This document shows positions 52,220 through 63,904 of a stretch of DNA of 64,000 nucleotides, piece after piece. A model generated the notes under the pieces. The model saw only the letters and a list, made by a program, of their open reading frames with translations. It was not told the DNA's origin and did no database searches. This stretch comes from Trichostrongylus colubriformis. Taxonomy: Eukaryota > Nematoda > Chromadorea > Rhabditida > Trichostrongylidae. The position numbers and the translations under genes are program-made. Numbering within the stretch: position 1 is the first letter of the stretch; each line of letters starts with the position of its first letter. Location: NCBI GenBank assembly GCA_963978905.1, contig OZ022259.1, forward strand, positions 31,349,994 to 31,413,993, written 5' to 3'.

Positions 52220-55200
52220 GTGGTGCTGCCGATAATGCGCCAACTCCTAAAGGACACCTTCAAGAAGCCGCCCAATAAGGCAACCGTACAGGTCAAGCAT
52301 CGCACCAAATTGTCTCAAACGAATCAAATCACGAATGGTTCTAGATTTCGTCGAAAGGTCTCAAACTGATACAGACTGTTCCTGCGATGTCGCGGAAGGG
52401 AAAAGTGAAAATGCAAATAGTCAAATTCCACATTGCGGCAAGCTGCATCACGTATAGGTACCATCCTACTACATATGATCAGCTTTTTCTGTTTGTTTGT
52501 TTGTTTGTCTGTCTGTCACAAAATTCGGAAAGTGTCGAGTGTGACCGGTCTCAATCGTCCGTCGAAGTGGTGGCATCGAGGAGTCAGTGCGCACTGCGTC
52601 CTGTTTTCGATTTCCTGCTTTTTTGCTAGGGTGAAAAATGCCGTAAGTGCGTTTGCGACCGCATCGGCTCTTCCTTGACTACACTTTGGTCAACAAAGTG
52701 AGCTAATCTGAAAGAATAAACCTTGTAAACTGCTGACGATTTTCAGTATGATCGGCAAAGAGCCATTTGATGACGTCGTCGGCGTAGTGATGTTGGTTCT
52801 GAATCCAGAGATGAACTCACCAATGCACGTGCATTGCTATCGTTGCGACAGTTCTGAGACGGCTCAAATCATGCATGCAAACCTGCAGGTTATTTCTTAT
52901 CACAAATTAGTGGTGCATGATCTATTTTATTATGGTTATATATAAAAAAGAAGAGTAGTATTTAGTCAGTTAGACTGCATGGTACTGATAAATGAAATAT
53001 ATGAAAGGCACAGTCCGCGTTCGCCACAAGGTCATCCCAAAAACACCTTTAATTGGATACATTGGTAGTGTGACGCTCCGCCCTTTCGGAGCGTTGCAGA
53101 AACATCTCCCACCAATGAAAAAACAGAAAATGTATTACTTCAAGCAAAAATGGAATGTACTTCAATTTATCAGTGCATGTCGAATAAAAACAAGTTTATC
53201 CAGTTACTCATCTCCCGGCCAGAAGTTCAGCGTTCCATAAAGGACCTGGAGCAACGACTCTTCCTCGCCGGAGTGCTCATGCCCAGGTGACTATACAGAA
53301 CCTTATTTTAACATGAAAAATAGAGAAAAACCTGCAATTTGTTTGTCATTTCCCCTGGTTATAGAGAAAGTACATGCAAAAAGGAGACGCATGAGATTTT
53401 AAAGCCACAGCGCGCATCCGATTCGTTGGCGGACAGCTCCACTCAGTCTGCGTGCGTGTACCAGCCCCACTGAATGGGGAGCTATAGTCCATTTCCCAAC
53501 GCCTGGCCACGTACTCTCACTCTCGCCACTCACCCAAGTCCCTAGGCCATGCCCTGCCAGGCGTCGGGAAATGGACTGTAATGCGTGAGGCTACCGCGGA
53601 GTGTGGTGGCTGAATCTACATATATCTACTTACTCCTCAATACAGCGGTAGACAAATTCATTTAGGAAGTGGAAGTGTTTTCTGACGCCTTTTCACTGAC
53701 GTCTCGATCTTCTCGCGAAGTGAACCCAGTCGTAGGCGACCTAACCCTTAAGAAAACTCGCCCACATTCTCGACCGACCCCTGTCATTCATCCCAAAAAA
53801 GCAGAAATAGCAAAAGCAGTAGGGTATTCTGTACCCACTGACGAGCCTCACCAGTTGCGAATATACGACTCCTTCACCGTTCCTGACCCGACTCCCCTCG
53901 AAGACTTCCCAACAATGCTTGATCCGCAGGCCAGCATGAGGTTTGTTGAAGGCATGGAAGCGCCTCTCACCGTGAATTCCCCAACCCTGTCTCCTTGAGC
54001 CCCTAGCGACCACTTAGGAAAGTATATCATAAAGGCACTGGCACGGCACCACTTCGTAATACCATTAGTCCTAAATAAGAAATAAAAATGAAATAGTAGT
54101 CTGCACACTGTACCTCAGTTGACACTCTGATTATCGCTGTGCCTTCCTTCTGCCGGAATAGGGCCTACAATGGCTAGAACGGTTACTAGGGCTTACGCGT
54201 GGGAATCTGATTATAACGAGGCATGAGTTAACTCAGGTCAATAAGTGGGCATGATCTTGCATATTTCGGTGCCTACGCTTCTTAGCTTATTTCAACAACA
54301 TGACAAGACATTAACAGCCGAATGGGAAGATTGTTGGCTAGCAAATTGATATGCAGCTCCTTTCAAGTCGAGTCGCAAATTCATTTGTGTCCAGTAGGAT
54401 GAATTGAAAATAACTGGAAGCTATAGCCAAAAACCTCGAAATGACGCACTCAAATGGCTTCCGAGTATTGGTTGACAAGAAGGGTGGAGGAGTCGTATTT
54501 TCGTAACTGGTGTGGCCGGTCAGGGGGATACTGTACACGATACTGCTTTGCTGTTTCTGCTTTTTGGGGGACAAGGACCGGAGTCGGTTGAGAGTGTGGA
54601 CGAGTGCTCCGATGGGTCAGGTCGCCTACGACTGCGTACTTCGCAAGAAGATCGATACGTCAGTGAAGGGCTCGTCAGAAAACACGTCCACTTATGAGCG
54701 AACGAGAACAAGGGGTCCTATTCGGGTTTATGGCCATCCATACTTTCGTTTTTCCTTCACTGACGTACTACTATAGCATCTCTACTTTCATGTTCAGCAA
54801 TTGACCGTACGTTCTCATGGTGCCTTCAACGCAGTTTATTAATCAGATTTACCTACCTCAATGAGCTTTCACAATCTTGGGAGTTAATTATAGCACCAAT
54901 GCATGAAAACCTTATTCAGGCCATAGTTAGGGTTTCCCCTTGGCGCAAGGTAAACTGCACCGGAAAATAAGGCAAATTGTCTACTTTCTCACACGCCTGC
55001 TCGCGTATTCTGGATCCATTGTCCCCGAGCAACTCTCGCAGTTACAGCGGAACCCATGACCGTGAGATTAATCGCCCTGGATAAGCCGCCTATATGATTC
55101 TCAGTGGGATCATTCAATGATTTACAGCATTTCTTCGCAATATTAAGTGTTCGCAGAAGGTTGATGATGACGAGGACGGCAATTCACATATAACATAACA

Positions 55201-56363
55201 TAACATAACATAACATTACTTTCACATTATGAAAACTATTTCAATTTTATTTTAAACATAGTTTTTTTTTTCAAGTTGTTGAAAGTATTATATTGAGACC
55301 AAGGCCGCTTCCACGATCAACGTCCCACTCAAAAACACGAGTTCCTTCCGACAATTTGGAGCATCCAATTCCTCTAGCCAGGACGAGGATCTTTCCCGAG
55401 AACACTTCAAAAGTGCTTCAAAAAGGAGTCCAGAAAATGCCACGACGAGTCGTAGAAGAACTCAAGTCAAAACTCAACAGCAACGATCCACGAGTACTAC
55501 GAGTAAGGCAGCTTTACTAAATTACACGCGGTACAGACAATTGCACCACTAGCTACAGTAGCTCTTGAGTTTATGGCATTTTCCATTTCCTCATTGACAT
55601 GTGTATATGCAAGCGCCATTACCAGTAAACTAATGGAAAGGGAATGATTTGACGCGTAGCGTGATGTGTGCAATGATTCAGCTACAAATTATTCCGCGCT
55701 GAAGTTACTGTAACTGGGCATGCGGTGACCTGTACCATACATAATCTATAATTTTATGCCGTACTCAAAAATACTGATCATCTGTATGCCCATTCCTTCA
55801 GAGTTCTCTTCAATCAATAAATTTGCAAAGTGATTCGACATTGTTAGCTAATCGAGCTCCGCCACATCCACCCTATCGCCTTTTCGGAGATACTCTGCTA
55901 AGGGAAGGGAAATCAAGAAGTTTAGACAACCTCGCCGACACCTTCGTCTCCACGTAAGGAATTGCACTATCAACTTCAACTTTCTTTTATTCATATTATG
56001 TTTATTATTTTTCTCCAACCATCCGCTTACCATTGCATTCCACTTCGGCTGGAAGAAAGCATCCGCTGGATCATGCATTGGTGAAAAAGTGCGGCCACGC
56101 CCTTTCCTAGGCAGGGCGTGCCGCAAACACCTACCTTCCCCCTGCTGTTCCAGCCATTGCATTCTCCTTCCGGCAAACGTTGAACGCGTTTTTGCATCTC
56201 AGCTTTCAGGGATCTACGAGGTGGAAGCTATCTACCAGTGCGTCGATTCTCACGTGCGGAGCTATCGAACCCGTTTGGTTCGGTCCATAGCCAACACTCA
56301 AAAACTGACGAGTTTTGGAAACCATCAGTTCGGCGATTATCCAGCATCCACACGAACCTCTGA
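52220..56363 (+). CDS. Adaptor-like protein with a PTB-like domain, at least 418 aa, 5' end missing
   Basis: Exons: 52220-52291, 52375-52457, 52747-52888, 53204-53286, 53365-53455, 53666-53940, 55298-55502, 55802-55953, 56210-56363 (TGA). All phases agree. Exons 2-4 form the second half of a PTB/PH-like fold: KVKMQIVKFHIAASCITYS, then EPFDDVVGVVMLVLNP, then MHVHCYRCDSSETAQIMHAN (strand plus C-terminal helix), then RPEVQRSIKDLEQRLFLAG. The rest is low-complexity: PHSRPTPVIHPKKAEIAKAV, PRPLPRSTSHSK, MPRRVVEELKSKLNSNDPR, APPHPPYRLFG, and near the end RAELSNPFGSV, where NPF could bind an EH domain. It is probably a cytoplasmic membrane-proximal signalling or endocytic adaptor (inference). EPS8-type and Numb/FE65-type relatives were considered; the family is not fixed. 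The donor of exon 5 (53455 versus 53451) is chosen by phase. AATAAA lies at 56462-56467. Confidence 0.75.
53488..53582. repeat. Short foldback MITE (copy 2) in an intron
   Basis: ATAGTCCATTTCCCAACGCC mirrors GGCGTCGGGAAATGGACTG; the CT-rich centre matches the copy at 5189-5346. It lies in the 53456-53665 intron of the PTB-domain gene. Confidence 0.75.
54482..54688 (-). pseudogene. Inverted, diverged copy of the PTB gene's exon 6
   Basis: Read on the minus strand, this intronic segment aligns by eye along its length with 53669-53883. Shared blocks in order are GTTTTCTGACG, TCACTGACG, TCGATCTTCT, GCGAAGT, CAGTCGTAGGCGACCT, CTCGACCGAC-like, AAAAAGCAGAAA and CACCAGTT. The translation keeps PQKAETAK versus PKKAEIAK and RPHQLRKYDSST versus EPHQLRIYDSFT. 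It contains indels and stops and lacks matching splice sites, so it is not a working exon. It lies on the opposite strand within the 53941-55297 intron. Confidence 0.72.
55188..55216. repeat. Pentanucleotide microsatellite
   Basis: About five tandem copies of ATAAC in the 53941-55297 intron. Confidence 0.85.
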
Positions 56364-56461
56364 CAATGCTCAACAACACACGCGTACAAAACCTGATTTT
56401 CAATTGAGTTTCTCTCCTAAAAAGTAATAATTCAGGGAATAACCACTTGATTCTACCCTTA

Positions 56462-56477
56462 AATAAATCATTTTATT
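56462..56477. terminator. Back-to-back poly(A) signals of the two convergent genes
   Basis: AATAAA on the plus strand (56462-56467) lies 99 bases beyond the plus-strand stop. AATAAA on the minus strand (56477-56472) lies 4 bases beyond the minus-strand stop codon (56481-56483). Cleavage 10-25 bases beyond each would make the two mRNAs overlap by tens of bases. Confidence 0.6.
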
Positions 56478-56480
56478 GTC

Positions 56481-58398
56481 CTATAATGAGTCCAACTGAT
56501 CAAGAACAAACTGTCTTCGTAGAGCCAGAATTTGCCGTTTTTCTCTCCAAAATTGGCGCTCTTCAACGGCTGCTGAGAGACGATCTTGAACGGGGTTGTC
56601 ATCTTGCTTTGAAGGAAGATGGGATTGTAGCGACTGCTTTGACAGCGCTAAAAGACCGCGCTTCTCTTCCCAGTACCGTCTCTCTTCGATAGCCGCCTCC
56701 ATGCGGGCTCGAGCACAGGCAATTTCAGCGCGTAGGGCTTCTTTTTGGAGTTCCTCCAGAGTTTCCCTGAAAGGTTACTATGAGCTGCCGCTAGGAAACT
56801 CTAATGGTCCACACTTACAGCGCAATATCCAATTCTTTTGATCTGTGGTAGTCACTGAGAGAGCAAATGGAGGCTTCCAGTGAATGAGGTGACGGGTCCA
56901 GAATGCTGGTGGTATCGGCTGGGAAGGACATTATGGGAGGATCTGAAAATGATTTGTCCTTTCTAAAAATAGTTTTTCAGCAGATGCGAGGGCGCGGTTT
57001 CCTGAGGGGCACATGGTCAGATTAAATAAAAATAAATAAAAAAATCCGTACTTGAACAGGTAGGTGTGTAGTCCATTGGCAGTTCACCTGGCAGTGGCAG
57101 CGACAGTAGTCCGACAGCACTCTGAAGAAACATTGATGCGAAAAGCCCAGCGGAACACAGTTACGTACTCATAAGAATTTTGAAGGAAATGAATAGGTTC
57201 ATGCAAGATAGAGGACCTACAGGAGGCACCAATCACGTAGCCCCACCCAGACTGTTACCGTGGGCGACGCCGCCTGCGATCGTGCTGCCGCGAATGGTGC
57301 CTTCCGTAAGGCAACGGGAACCACTACGACCGGGTTATTAAAATTTCTACAGCAAACGATAACTACCTCAGCCAATCGCAGCTCCAATTCACTGTAGTTC
57401 ACCCCAGAAAACCTCGGTTTCATTCTCAGCTTGTCGGCAATGTACTGCTGACTGGAAGACAGCTTTATTTCTCTCGAAAAGCCACTCGTACCCAGTGCAT
57501 CCTGCCTCTATAAATGCCTTTTTTTGCTCGTTCAAAGTGGTCATTCAATGCAGAGAAAGGTTCTTACTTTATAACGAAGGTACTTCTTCACTTGTCTGAT
57601 TTCATCACGAATTTTCTGATCAATTTGCACTACGGTACGCTTTTCGTCAACGATGGCAGAAAGGTGGTCAGCCATTTGTTGGAGCAACTTTCTTTTCAAC
57701 TGAAACAAAAAGCGACCTATTACATACTTGAAGGTTCCGTATAACACCTTGTTAGAAACTGTTCCTCCAGTCAAGACCAGCATTTCAATGAATTATTACG
57801 ACATCGATGCAACACGGCCAATGCGGCGTCTCAAACGCGACGCACGCGGCCTTTTCAAGATGTAGGTGAACTATAAAGGTCGCAACGCGACGCCGCGTCA
57901 GCTCCTTCTGCACCGCACCTCACTGATCTACCTTGTCAATCGATGTGAAATGAACTTCACTGGTTCGCGATATGAGCGAGTAAGATACAGGTGAAAAAGG
58001 AAAAGGTAGTGAAGGCGAGAAAAAAATTGAAATGAAAATGAGGATTAATTGAAAATTCACCGCGATGGCTTCCTTGGCTCTTCCGCCACCTAACGAGCTT
58101 TTATGAAATATGTCATAATTCGCACAATACATCTCAGCTATGTAGTCCAATTCCTTCTTGGCAAACCTAGCAACGTTACCATTTGATGCCTGGAAGAAAA
58201 ACTTGTTCTATTGTTTAAATGTACAGAACATTTCAAACCAACCTCTCTGGCTTCTCGCTCGGCGCTCTCAGCACGGCGACAGCTTTCGAGGATGCTGTTG
58301 CATAATTCACCTGAATCCGAGCCTAGTTCTTCGTCCTTCACATTTCGCATACCATTACTAGTTACTCCGTCATCGGTTTTCCGACAATTTTGTTGCAT
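56481..58398 (-). CDS. Unrecognised coiled-coil protein, 7 exons, 345 aa
   Basis: Exons: 58243-58398, 58061-58189, 57568-57699, 57367-57507, 57052-57121, 56819-56942, 56481-56766. GT/AG borders and phases agree throughout. Start: ATG two bases after CTGCAG, a plausible spliced-leader site. Reading: an acidic N-terminus; ILESCRRAESAEREARE; KKELDYIAEMYCANYDIFHK; a long helical stretch KRKLLQQMADHLSAIVDEKR, then VQIDQKIRDEIRQVKKYL (residues about 96-138); SSSQQYIADKLRMKPRFSGV; a proline-rich linker; and two similar C-terminal repeats, MEAAIEERRYWEEKRGLLAL and LSAAVEERQFWREKRQILAL (about residues 272-335). It has no signal peptide or membrane segment, so it is cytoplasmic or nuclear by inference. 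The heptad-like Leu/Ile spacing suggests a structural or scaffold role. I do not recognise the family. It faces the PTB-domain gene tail to tail. Confidence 0.78.
57790..57915. repeat. GC-rich foldback in an intron
   Basis: TGCGGCGTCTCAAACGCGAC mirrors GTCGCAACGCGACGCCGCGT around a short AT-richer centre, within the 57700-58060 intron of the coiled-coil gene. Confidence 0.55.
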
Positions 58399-58800
58399 TC
58401 CTGCAGTGTTAAAGATACTTTCTACGTTTTTCAGAGGTGGGGCTTTCAGTACATCAACTTTTGAGAAATTAGGGTGTGTGGCGACTGGCGCATTTCCGCA
58501 TCACGGCGTCGCACTCGCGCCGCCGTCATACTTGCCGTAATCGTTTGGAATTTCGCTCAAGACGCAATGGACTGATACCGTGAATGATCTTCAAAGATTG
58601 CAGGTTGGAAGCCTCGCAAGTTCGCCTATCGTTGTTGTTGTTATTGCTGTTTCAGCAGATAAAGCTGCAAACGACTCGCACTCGCTGCGGGCGGCCGCGC
58701 GAAAATTCGACCAATCGCCACACTCCCGAGAAAACGTTGCAAGCGTTCTCGACACCAATCGGTTGTGAGGAAATGGGGCCCACGCCTCTCCCATCAGTCA
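58399..58800 (-). promoter_or_regulatory. GC-rich region upstream of the coiled-coil gene
   Basis: CpG-rich (GCGGGCGGCCGCGCG near 58688-58702), unlike its flanks. Likely contains the promoter or a 5' exon of the minus-strand gene, but no element can be named. A minus-strand frame at 58591-58794 cannot be joined in phase. Confidence 0.35.
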
Positions 58801-60850
58801 GCGACCTCGGAATGTGGCTTCAAGCCAGTCAGAATGTCGGGCTGCCATATTTGTACGAAAATGCATACCAAAAAACGAATAAACACTGGACTGCTATCGA
58901 AAAATTTTATGATTGAAATCAGCTCCAAAGAAGAATTGGCAAGTAAAATCAAAATTCTGAAAGAAGCCTTTATCCACACAAGTATATATAATTCAAAAGA
59001 AAAAAAATAAGCAAGCATGTAACGAAGTAACAAATCCTTGTCACTTCCATGATTCGGCATGTCTTCCATAACCCAAATGCATATTTGAGATTATGCAATA
59101 AGTTCGTGCATTTTTTTTTGTTTTCTGTGTTTCACAACATTCTTACATAGCATCTTCCGACAAAGTTCATGCATATATTCAACAGAACTTCTTCTGCTCC
59201 ACAGCATGGCACATGTTTTTTGAAACTTCCGATTGTTTCGTGTTTATGAGGTTCAAAGATGAAGTAATCTGGGGGCAAAAACTCGCACTCTCGGCATTTC
59301 GTCTTTTTCGTCTACCACCAAGGGTAAAAAATATATCCGCATATGTTTTTATAGAGATTTCAGCTCTTGAAAATGGTACTGCCTGTTAATCACTCAAATG
59401 TTTGTTGTTTCAAAGCTTAGAAATGGAAAATACAGCAAAAATGCGCCTTTCGTTACCACCTCTTGTTCGCCTAATCGAAGTCAAAAAAAATACCCGCATA
59501 TGCATTCAATATTTTTTCCTGCTCTATAGTTGCTATTTGCTAGTCGTGTTTTGGATCCTTCCATATTTTGATGAGACTAGGGTTTAGAAATGGGGGACTC
59601 AACAAAAACTGTATTTCGTCACCAGCCCATTTTCGCTAAAAATCGAGATTTAATGGGTGTCTGGCAAGTGCTCCACTGATTAGTGTGGGGTCAGGTCACC
59701 CGTGAGTGGGTTTGCCTCACGAGGTGACTGATTTGCTACTGATTTCAAGATCCTGGTTACGTAGTTGGTCTACGTATGTCAAATATAAAATCCAAAGAAA
59801 AAGGCAGTTATTCTTGAAGATGACTATGTAATATAGTTGGATGACTATTATATAGATGGTTAAATTGTGACATCTTCCAATAAATACAAATTCCAGCTGA
59901 AAGTAGATAAGATCTATAAAAAGGGTGGGAGCTAGTTATTATAACAGTCCGTATTATAAAGTTTTAGCCTGATGAGGATGTGAATTCAGTCTTTTTCATG
60001 CCTACCACACAACGCTTGTGACCTGACCTTTCCGAACAGTCGTCGAAACACTTGCACGACACCCAGGATTAACTAAACGCTTTATTGGACCAAAAACGCT
60101 CAATTATATCAGTGAATTGATCAGTGGTGTCTTAGTACCCTCCTAAGATTCGATATGGGGCGTAAAAGATAAGCCTTTTGGACGTCGATTTGCCAAAAGT
60201 GAGGATTCCTGCCTACAAATTTCTGCATTACCATTTCCTTGAAACCAATTAACAATCAAACGATCGAAAACAAATAACACTGCTTTGAAAGGCCAAAAAA
60301 GCTCTATCGAGTACGTTTATGCGCGTATAATTTGGATTCGATAGTCAGGAGGAGACGCTTAAAGTGCGAGTTCTTGCCGTCAGATTACTCCATTTCTGAA
60401 CTAATAAGTATCGAACAAAATTTCAAAAAACGTATAACATTGTTTAGTAGGACAGAAGATGCTCTATCGAATAATTAAATAAACTTTCCGAAAGAAAGAG
60501 AGGATGTTGTGAAACAAAGGAATAAAAATGGCTCGAACATATTGGACAACCTAATATTTCGATGTAGGTGAATTTTTGGGCACGAAATCGATATCGATTT
60601 TCGCATGCATACATCAACTTATAGATTGAAAAGTTATGAATTGATAAGATGAATAAATTGAAAATGAAAAATAAATTGAAAATCAAGTTGAAAAAGTACT
60701 CCGCAACGTAGAAGTTACTCAGATCGATGCAATTTATTGATACAAAACTGCACAATAGTTCGTGATTCGGGAAACATATGGGGACTTATAAAGGTAATTT
60801 TCACAGGCCGCGCTACATTGAAGAACTTATGCAAAATATAAGCTTCCCGA
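58801..60850. repeat. AT-rich DNA with a dispersed repeat
   Basis: 59150-59360 and 60290-60540 contain versions of the repeat also at 49220-49480 (GCTCTATCGA, AACTTTCCGAAAG, CTCATTTC). No exon was recognised. Confidence 0.4.
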
Positions 60851-61299
60851 GCTAAAAAGCTGGAAACGGCTCACCCCATTTGAGGCAAGGCGTGGCTGAG
60901 AGGAATTGCCACCGCCCTCCTGTCCTCACGTGACAGGTCTTGTTAACCGTTGACTTACGCTGAGAAGGGTCCTGGAAAGGGGAATGCCAAGGTTCCAAAG
61001 CAGAGGAGTTCCACTTTCACGAAAAAAAAATAACCGGCTTCGCGCACAGGCGGGGCAGGGCACTCCCAGGTGTCAAGGAGAAGAGTCGCGTCGGTACGAC
61101 CCCCTACGGTGACCAAATACGACCCCTTTTTTTTAACTTCTACTATACCAGTAATTGTTGCCGGATTGCGTATGTAGTTACAATGTGTTTTATTGCTATA
61201 CTATATCCTTTCCTGAGGCAAGAATATTATTTTATATTTTGTCACACGGATTTTCGGTGAAATACCCTTCGTCTCTCATCTCCTTATTGAACGTTAAGG

Positions 61300-61706
61300 T
61301 TTAAAGACACCAGAAGGGATAAATTCGCCATATTGAGGAATATGATAGTAGATGTGCTCAGCAACGTAGAAGTAGAGAAAGAACGACATAAAACCGCGGA
61401 AAAACCGAGAAATAGGAACCCGAAAACCCCTCTTCTCGCTCTCGTCCTCTGCGTCTCTAACTGAAGTGGACTGAAGACAGGCCGGGGACTAAACCAGCCG
61501 GCCGCCGCCCCTCCACAGCGACTCCCCCGGCCGCAAACCGCATAACGGCATACCGAGTTGCGGGTCGTTATAAGACCCCAAGCCGCGTTTTTTCAATGCG
61601 ATTTTCGCCACATGTGACGTCCTCTGAAGTGGAAGGTTTGTTTTCAGAGAACATGTACTCCCAGATCTCAGTTTCCCCTCACCCCTAATGGTGTCTTTGA
61701 GAGCTT
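61300..61706. repeat. MITE family 3 copy, inverted
   Basis: Blocks AAAGACACCAGAAGGGATAA, GTAGATGTGCTCAGCAACG, GAGTCGCTGTGGAGG-type (inverse of the GGGCGAGTCGCTGG block), AAGACCCCAAGCCGCGTTTT and GTGTCTTTGA match the copies at 27363, 29885 and 36218 in reverse. Confidence 0.65.
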
Positions 61707-62156
61707 ATCGCTGACATCCGAGGTACGACCGTCAACCCTCCTATCTGGTCAAATACGACCCCCTATCGAGGAATCCTTGACTTTCGGTAGAACCTGGTGC
61801 GGGGTCAACGTAGCACATTGTGCAAAGAGACCGGTAACGACGGCGCTGTTCCTCGGGAGGTGCTGCCATTCGACTTCTCCCGCGCGCGATTTGAACGCGT
61901 CTCTGACGGCATGGTGTGCGAGGTCACTAAGGCAGCGTTCATACTTAAAGACACCAGGAGGGGGTAATTTTGGCTTACTGTAGAACAGACGTAGTGTGGA
62001 CGAGTTTGAGTGGCCGCCATTGCACAAACTCGCCAATTTGACGCCTTGGCATGGTGCCAAAAGAAGATGGTTCTATTATAGAATTGTTTTTTCCTTTTAA
62101 TTTTACTTTGTTCTTTCTTATATTGTTTCTAGATGTACTTACGGGTCAAATAAAGT
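61707..62156. other. Unassigned DNA, repeat fragments
   Basis: No exon. A CGACCCCCTATCGAGGAATC block (61758) also occurs inverted in other repeats (for example 23775 and 27230). Confidence 0.4.
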
Positions 62157-62362
62157 CGGGGGGGGGGGGGGAGACGCAAAATTTTCACCCACGTCAAAGC
62201 TTCTTTCCCTTCCTAAAGTTAGGCTAAAGCAGATGAGACCTATGCTTGACAGATGCTTTTTAATGTGGGAGGAGGGGATATCAATTTTAGCCTAAGCCTA
62301 GTAAGGAAAAGGAGCTTCGACGTCGACGCAAAGTTGCGTCTCTCCCCCCCCCCCCCCCCCGA
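62157..62362. repeat. Palindromic MITE flanked by a G-run and a C-run
   Basis: A run of about 14 G (62158-62171) and a run of about 15 C (62345-62360) are themselves inverted partners. GAGACGCAAAATTTTCACCC mirrors GACGCAAAGTTGCGTCTC. The core (AGGCTAAAGCAGATGAGACC, ATTTTAGCCTAAGCCTA) is the same as the centre of the palindrome at 44929-45347. Confidence 0.8.
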
Positions 62363-63904
62363 CTTTATTTGACCCTTTTGAGATTTTCAGGTATAGAAAT
62401 GCACAATTAAGAAGATCTATAAGTAAACAAGTAAAATATGTCACTAGAAAACAGTCTAAAGAGGAAATAATTCAAAAATAGGGTTACATCAGGCCGGAGA
62501 CAAGCTTTAAAATGAACGAAGCGTGGCTCGGCCATGGAAGCTTGCAGTTCGGACGGAAGCGCGCCCTGGGGGCAAATAGCGCCCTATGGCGCGTTTTTCA
62601 ACGGGGGTTTCGTTACACATTATATCTACCGAACCCATATGTTTGTTTTCAGACGCCATTGTTTTTGTAAACGTTATTCCGCCCTTGCCCCCCTCCCGGT
62701 GCCTTTAAGGTGCCGGCGGAAGGAAAAGACTGCCCGTCTTTCCGTTTCTGCCTGTACCTGCCTCGTTCTGTCTCGTTGGCTTCTTCGTCTCTGCACCTCC
62801 CCCCGTGCGGGTCTGTACCCTTATGTCAGGATTTCGCACCATGACGCGAGTCACGGTGTGTGCGAGCTACGTGCGTTGGTATCGTTGAGTCTTAGAACGA
62901 TTACACGGTAATGCTAGGGACGTCATACGCCTTGAACTTGTAATCGCTTTAAGACCCAACAACACGACGCCTTTGGCTTTTCCACATCGCTTGCGCAACA
63001 CGCTGCGGTGCGTAGTCCTGACATAAGGGTACACAGACCCTTGCCAGTCTGCCTTGCTGTCTATGAACGCAGCCACGCCCTGCCAGCGCAAAGTATGAAC
63101 GCAGCCTCAGGCGGCTTCATATCCTCGGCGATGACGCCGTCAAGGTGAAGCGAAGAGCGTGCTATCCGATATACGCAGAGATCGCAGTCTGCGTTTCTGC
63201 CTGCCGGCGTCAAGCCGCAGAGTAAGAAGGTGACCTAAGCTTCATGATAAAAACTACCATCTCAATAGTCGTCTTTCGAGGTTCTCATTTTTCTAATCTT
63301 TTCCATATACAATACTGGTGTTTTCGCATGGTATATAAAACGTGAATGCAAGGAATACCCTAATGATAGTTATCCAGTGTAGGGAAACAACTCACTGCCA
63401 TCGTCATTTGCTGTCAAGTCTCATCAGATTATTTCCATCACACTGGACACTCAAGCGAGAATTTTTGCATAAGCCCTAGTACAGGGATAGAGGTTCACTT
63501 CCTTTCCCGAAGCTCGAGCAAAAACAGCGCCGGCCGCCAAGAATGGTGGTGTGGTCACCCCGAACTATCTGTGCGAGGGTATGCTAGGCTGCATTCAAAT
63601 ATGCGCGCCGGGAAATAATTTAAACGAATATTTAATGGTTGTTACTCTTCAGAAACCACACTACTAGACACGATACATGAACAAATATGGAAAGATCACG
63701 GAAGTTTCCTCAGTTCCAAATCCGAAGTCGAATAACTGGACAAAGAGCAATATTGGAACAGCCGTCGGCTGGCAAAATGGTTTTTGCGCCTGATGTTGAT
63801 TCGCTTCTATTCCGCCTATCGGACCAAGTGATTGTCGCCTTTTTGCTCCAAGAGCCCCCGTGGCCGCTCACACTCGGACGCTCCACTCCGTCGGCCGTCA
63901 CTTA
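62363..63904. repeat. MITE family 2 remnants and unassigned DNA
   Basis: GAACGCAGCCACGCCCTGCC, then AGCGCAAAGTATGAACGCAG at 63066-63105 is a family 2 end. GCCTCGTTCTGTCTCGTTGG with ACCTCCCCCCGTGCGGGTC near 62760-62810 and its inverse near 63000-63050 form the inner arms of a larger, worn inverted repeat. No gene was recognised to the end of the window. Confidence 0.5.

Noticed and set aside
58591..58794. N-terminal exon of the coiled-coil gene
   Set aside because: It cannot be joined in phase to the exon at 58398, and the ATG there has its own spliced-leader-like acceptor.
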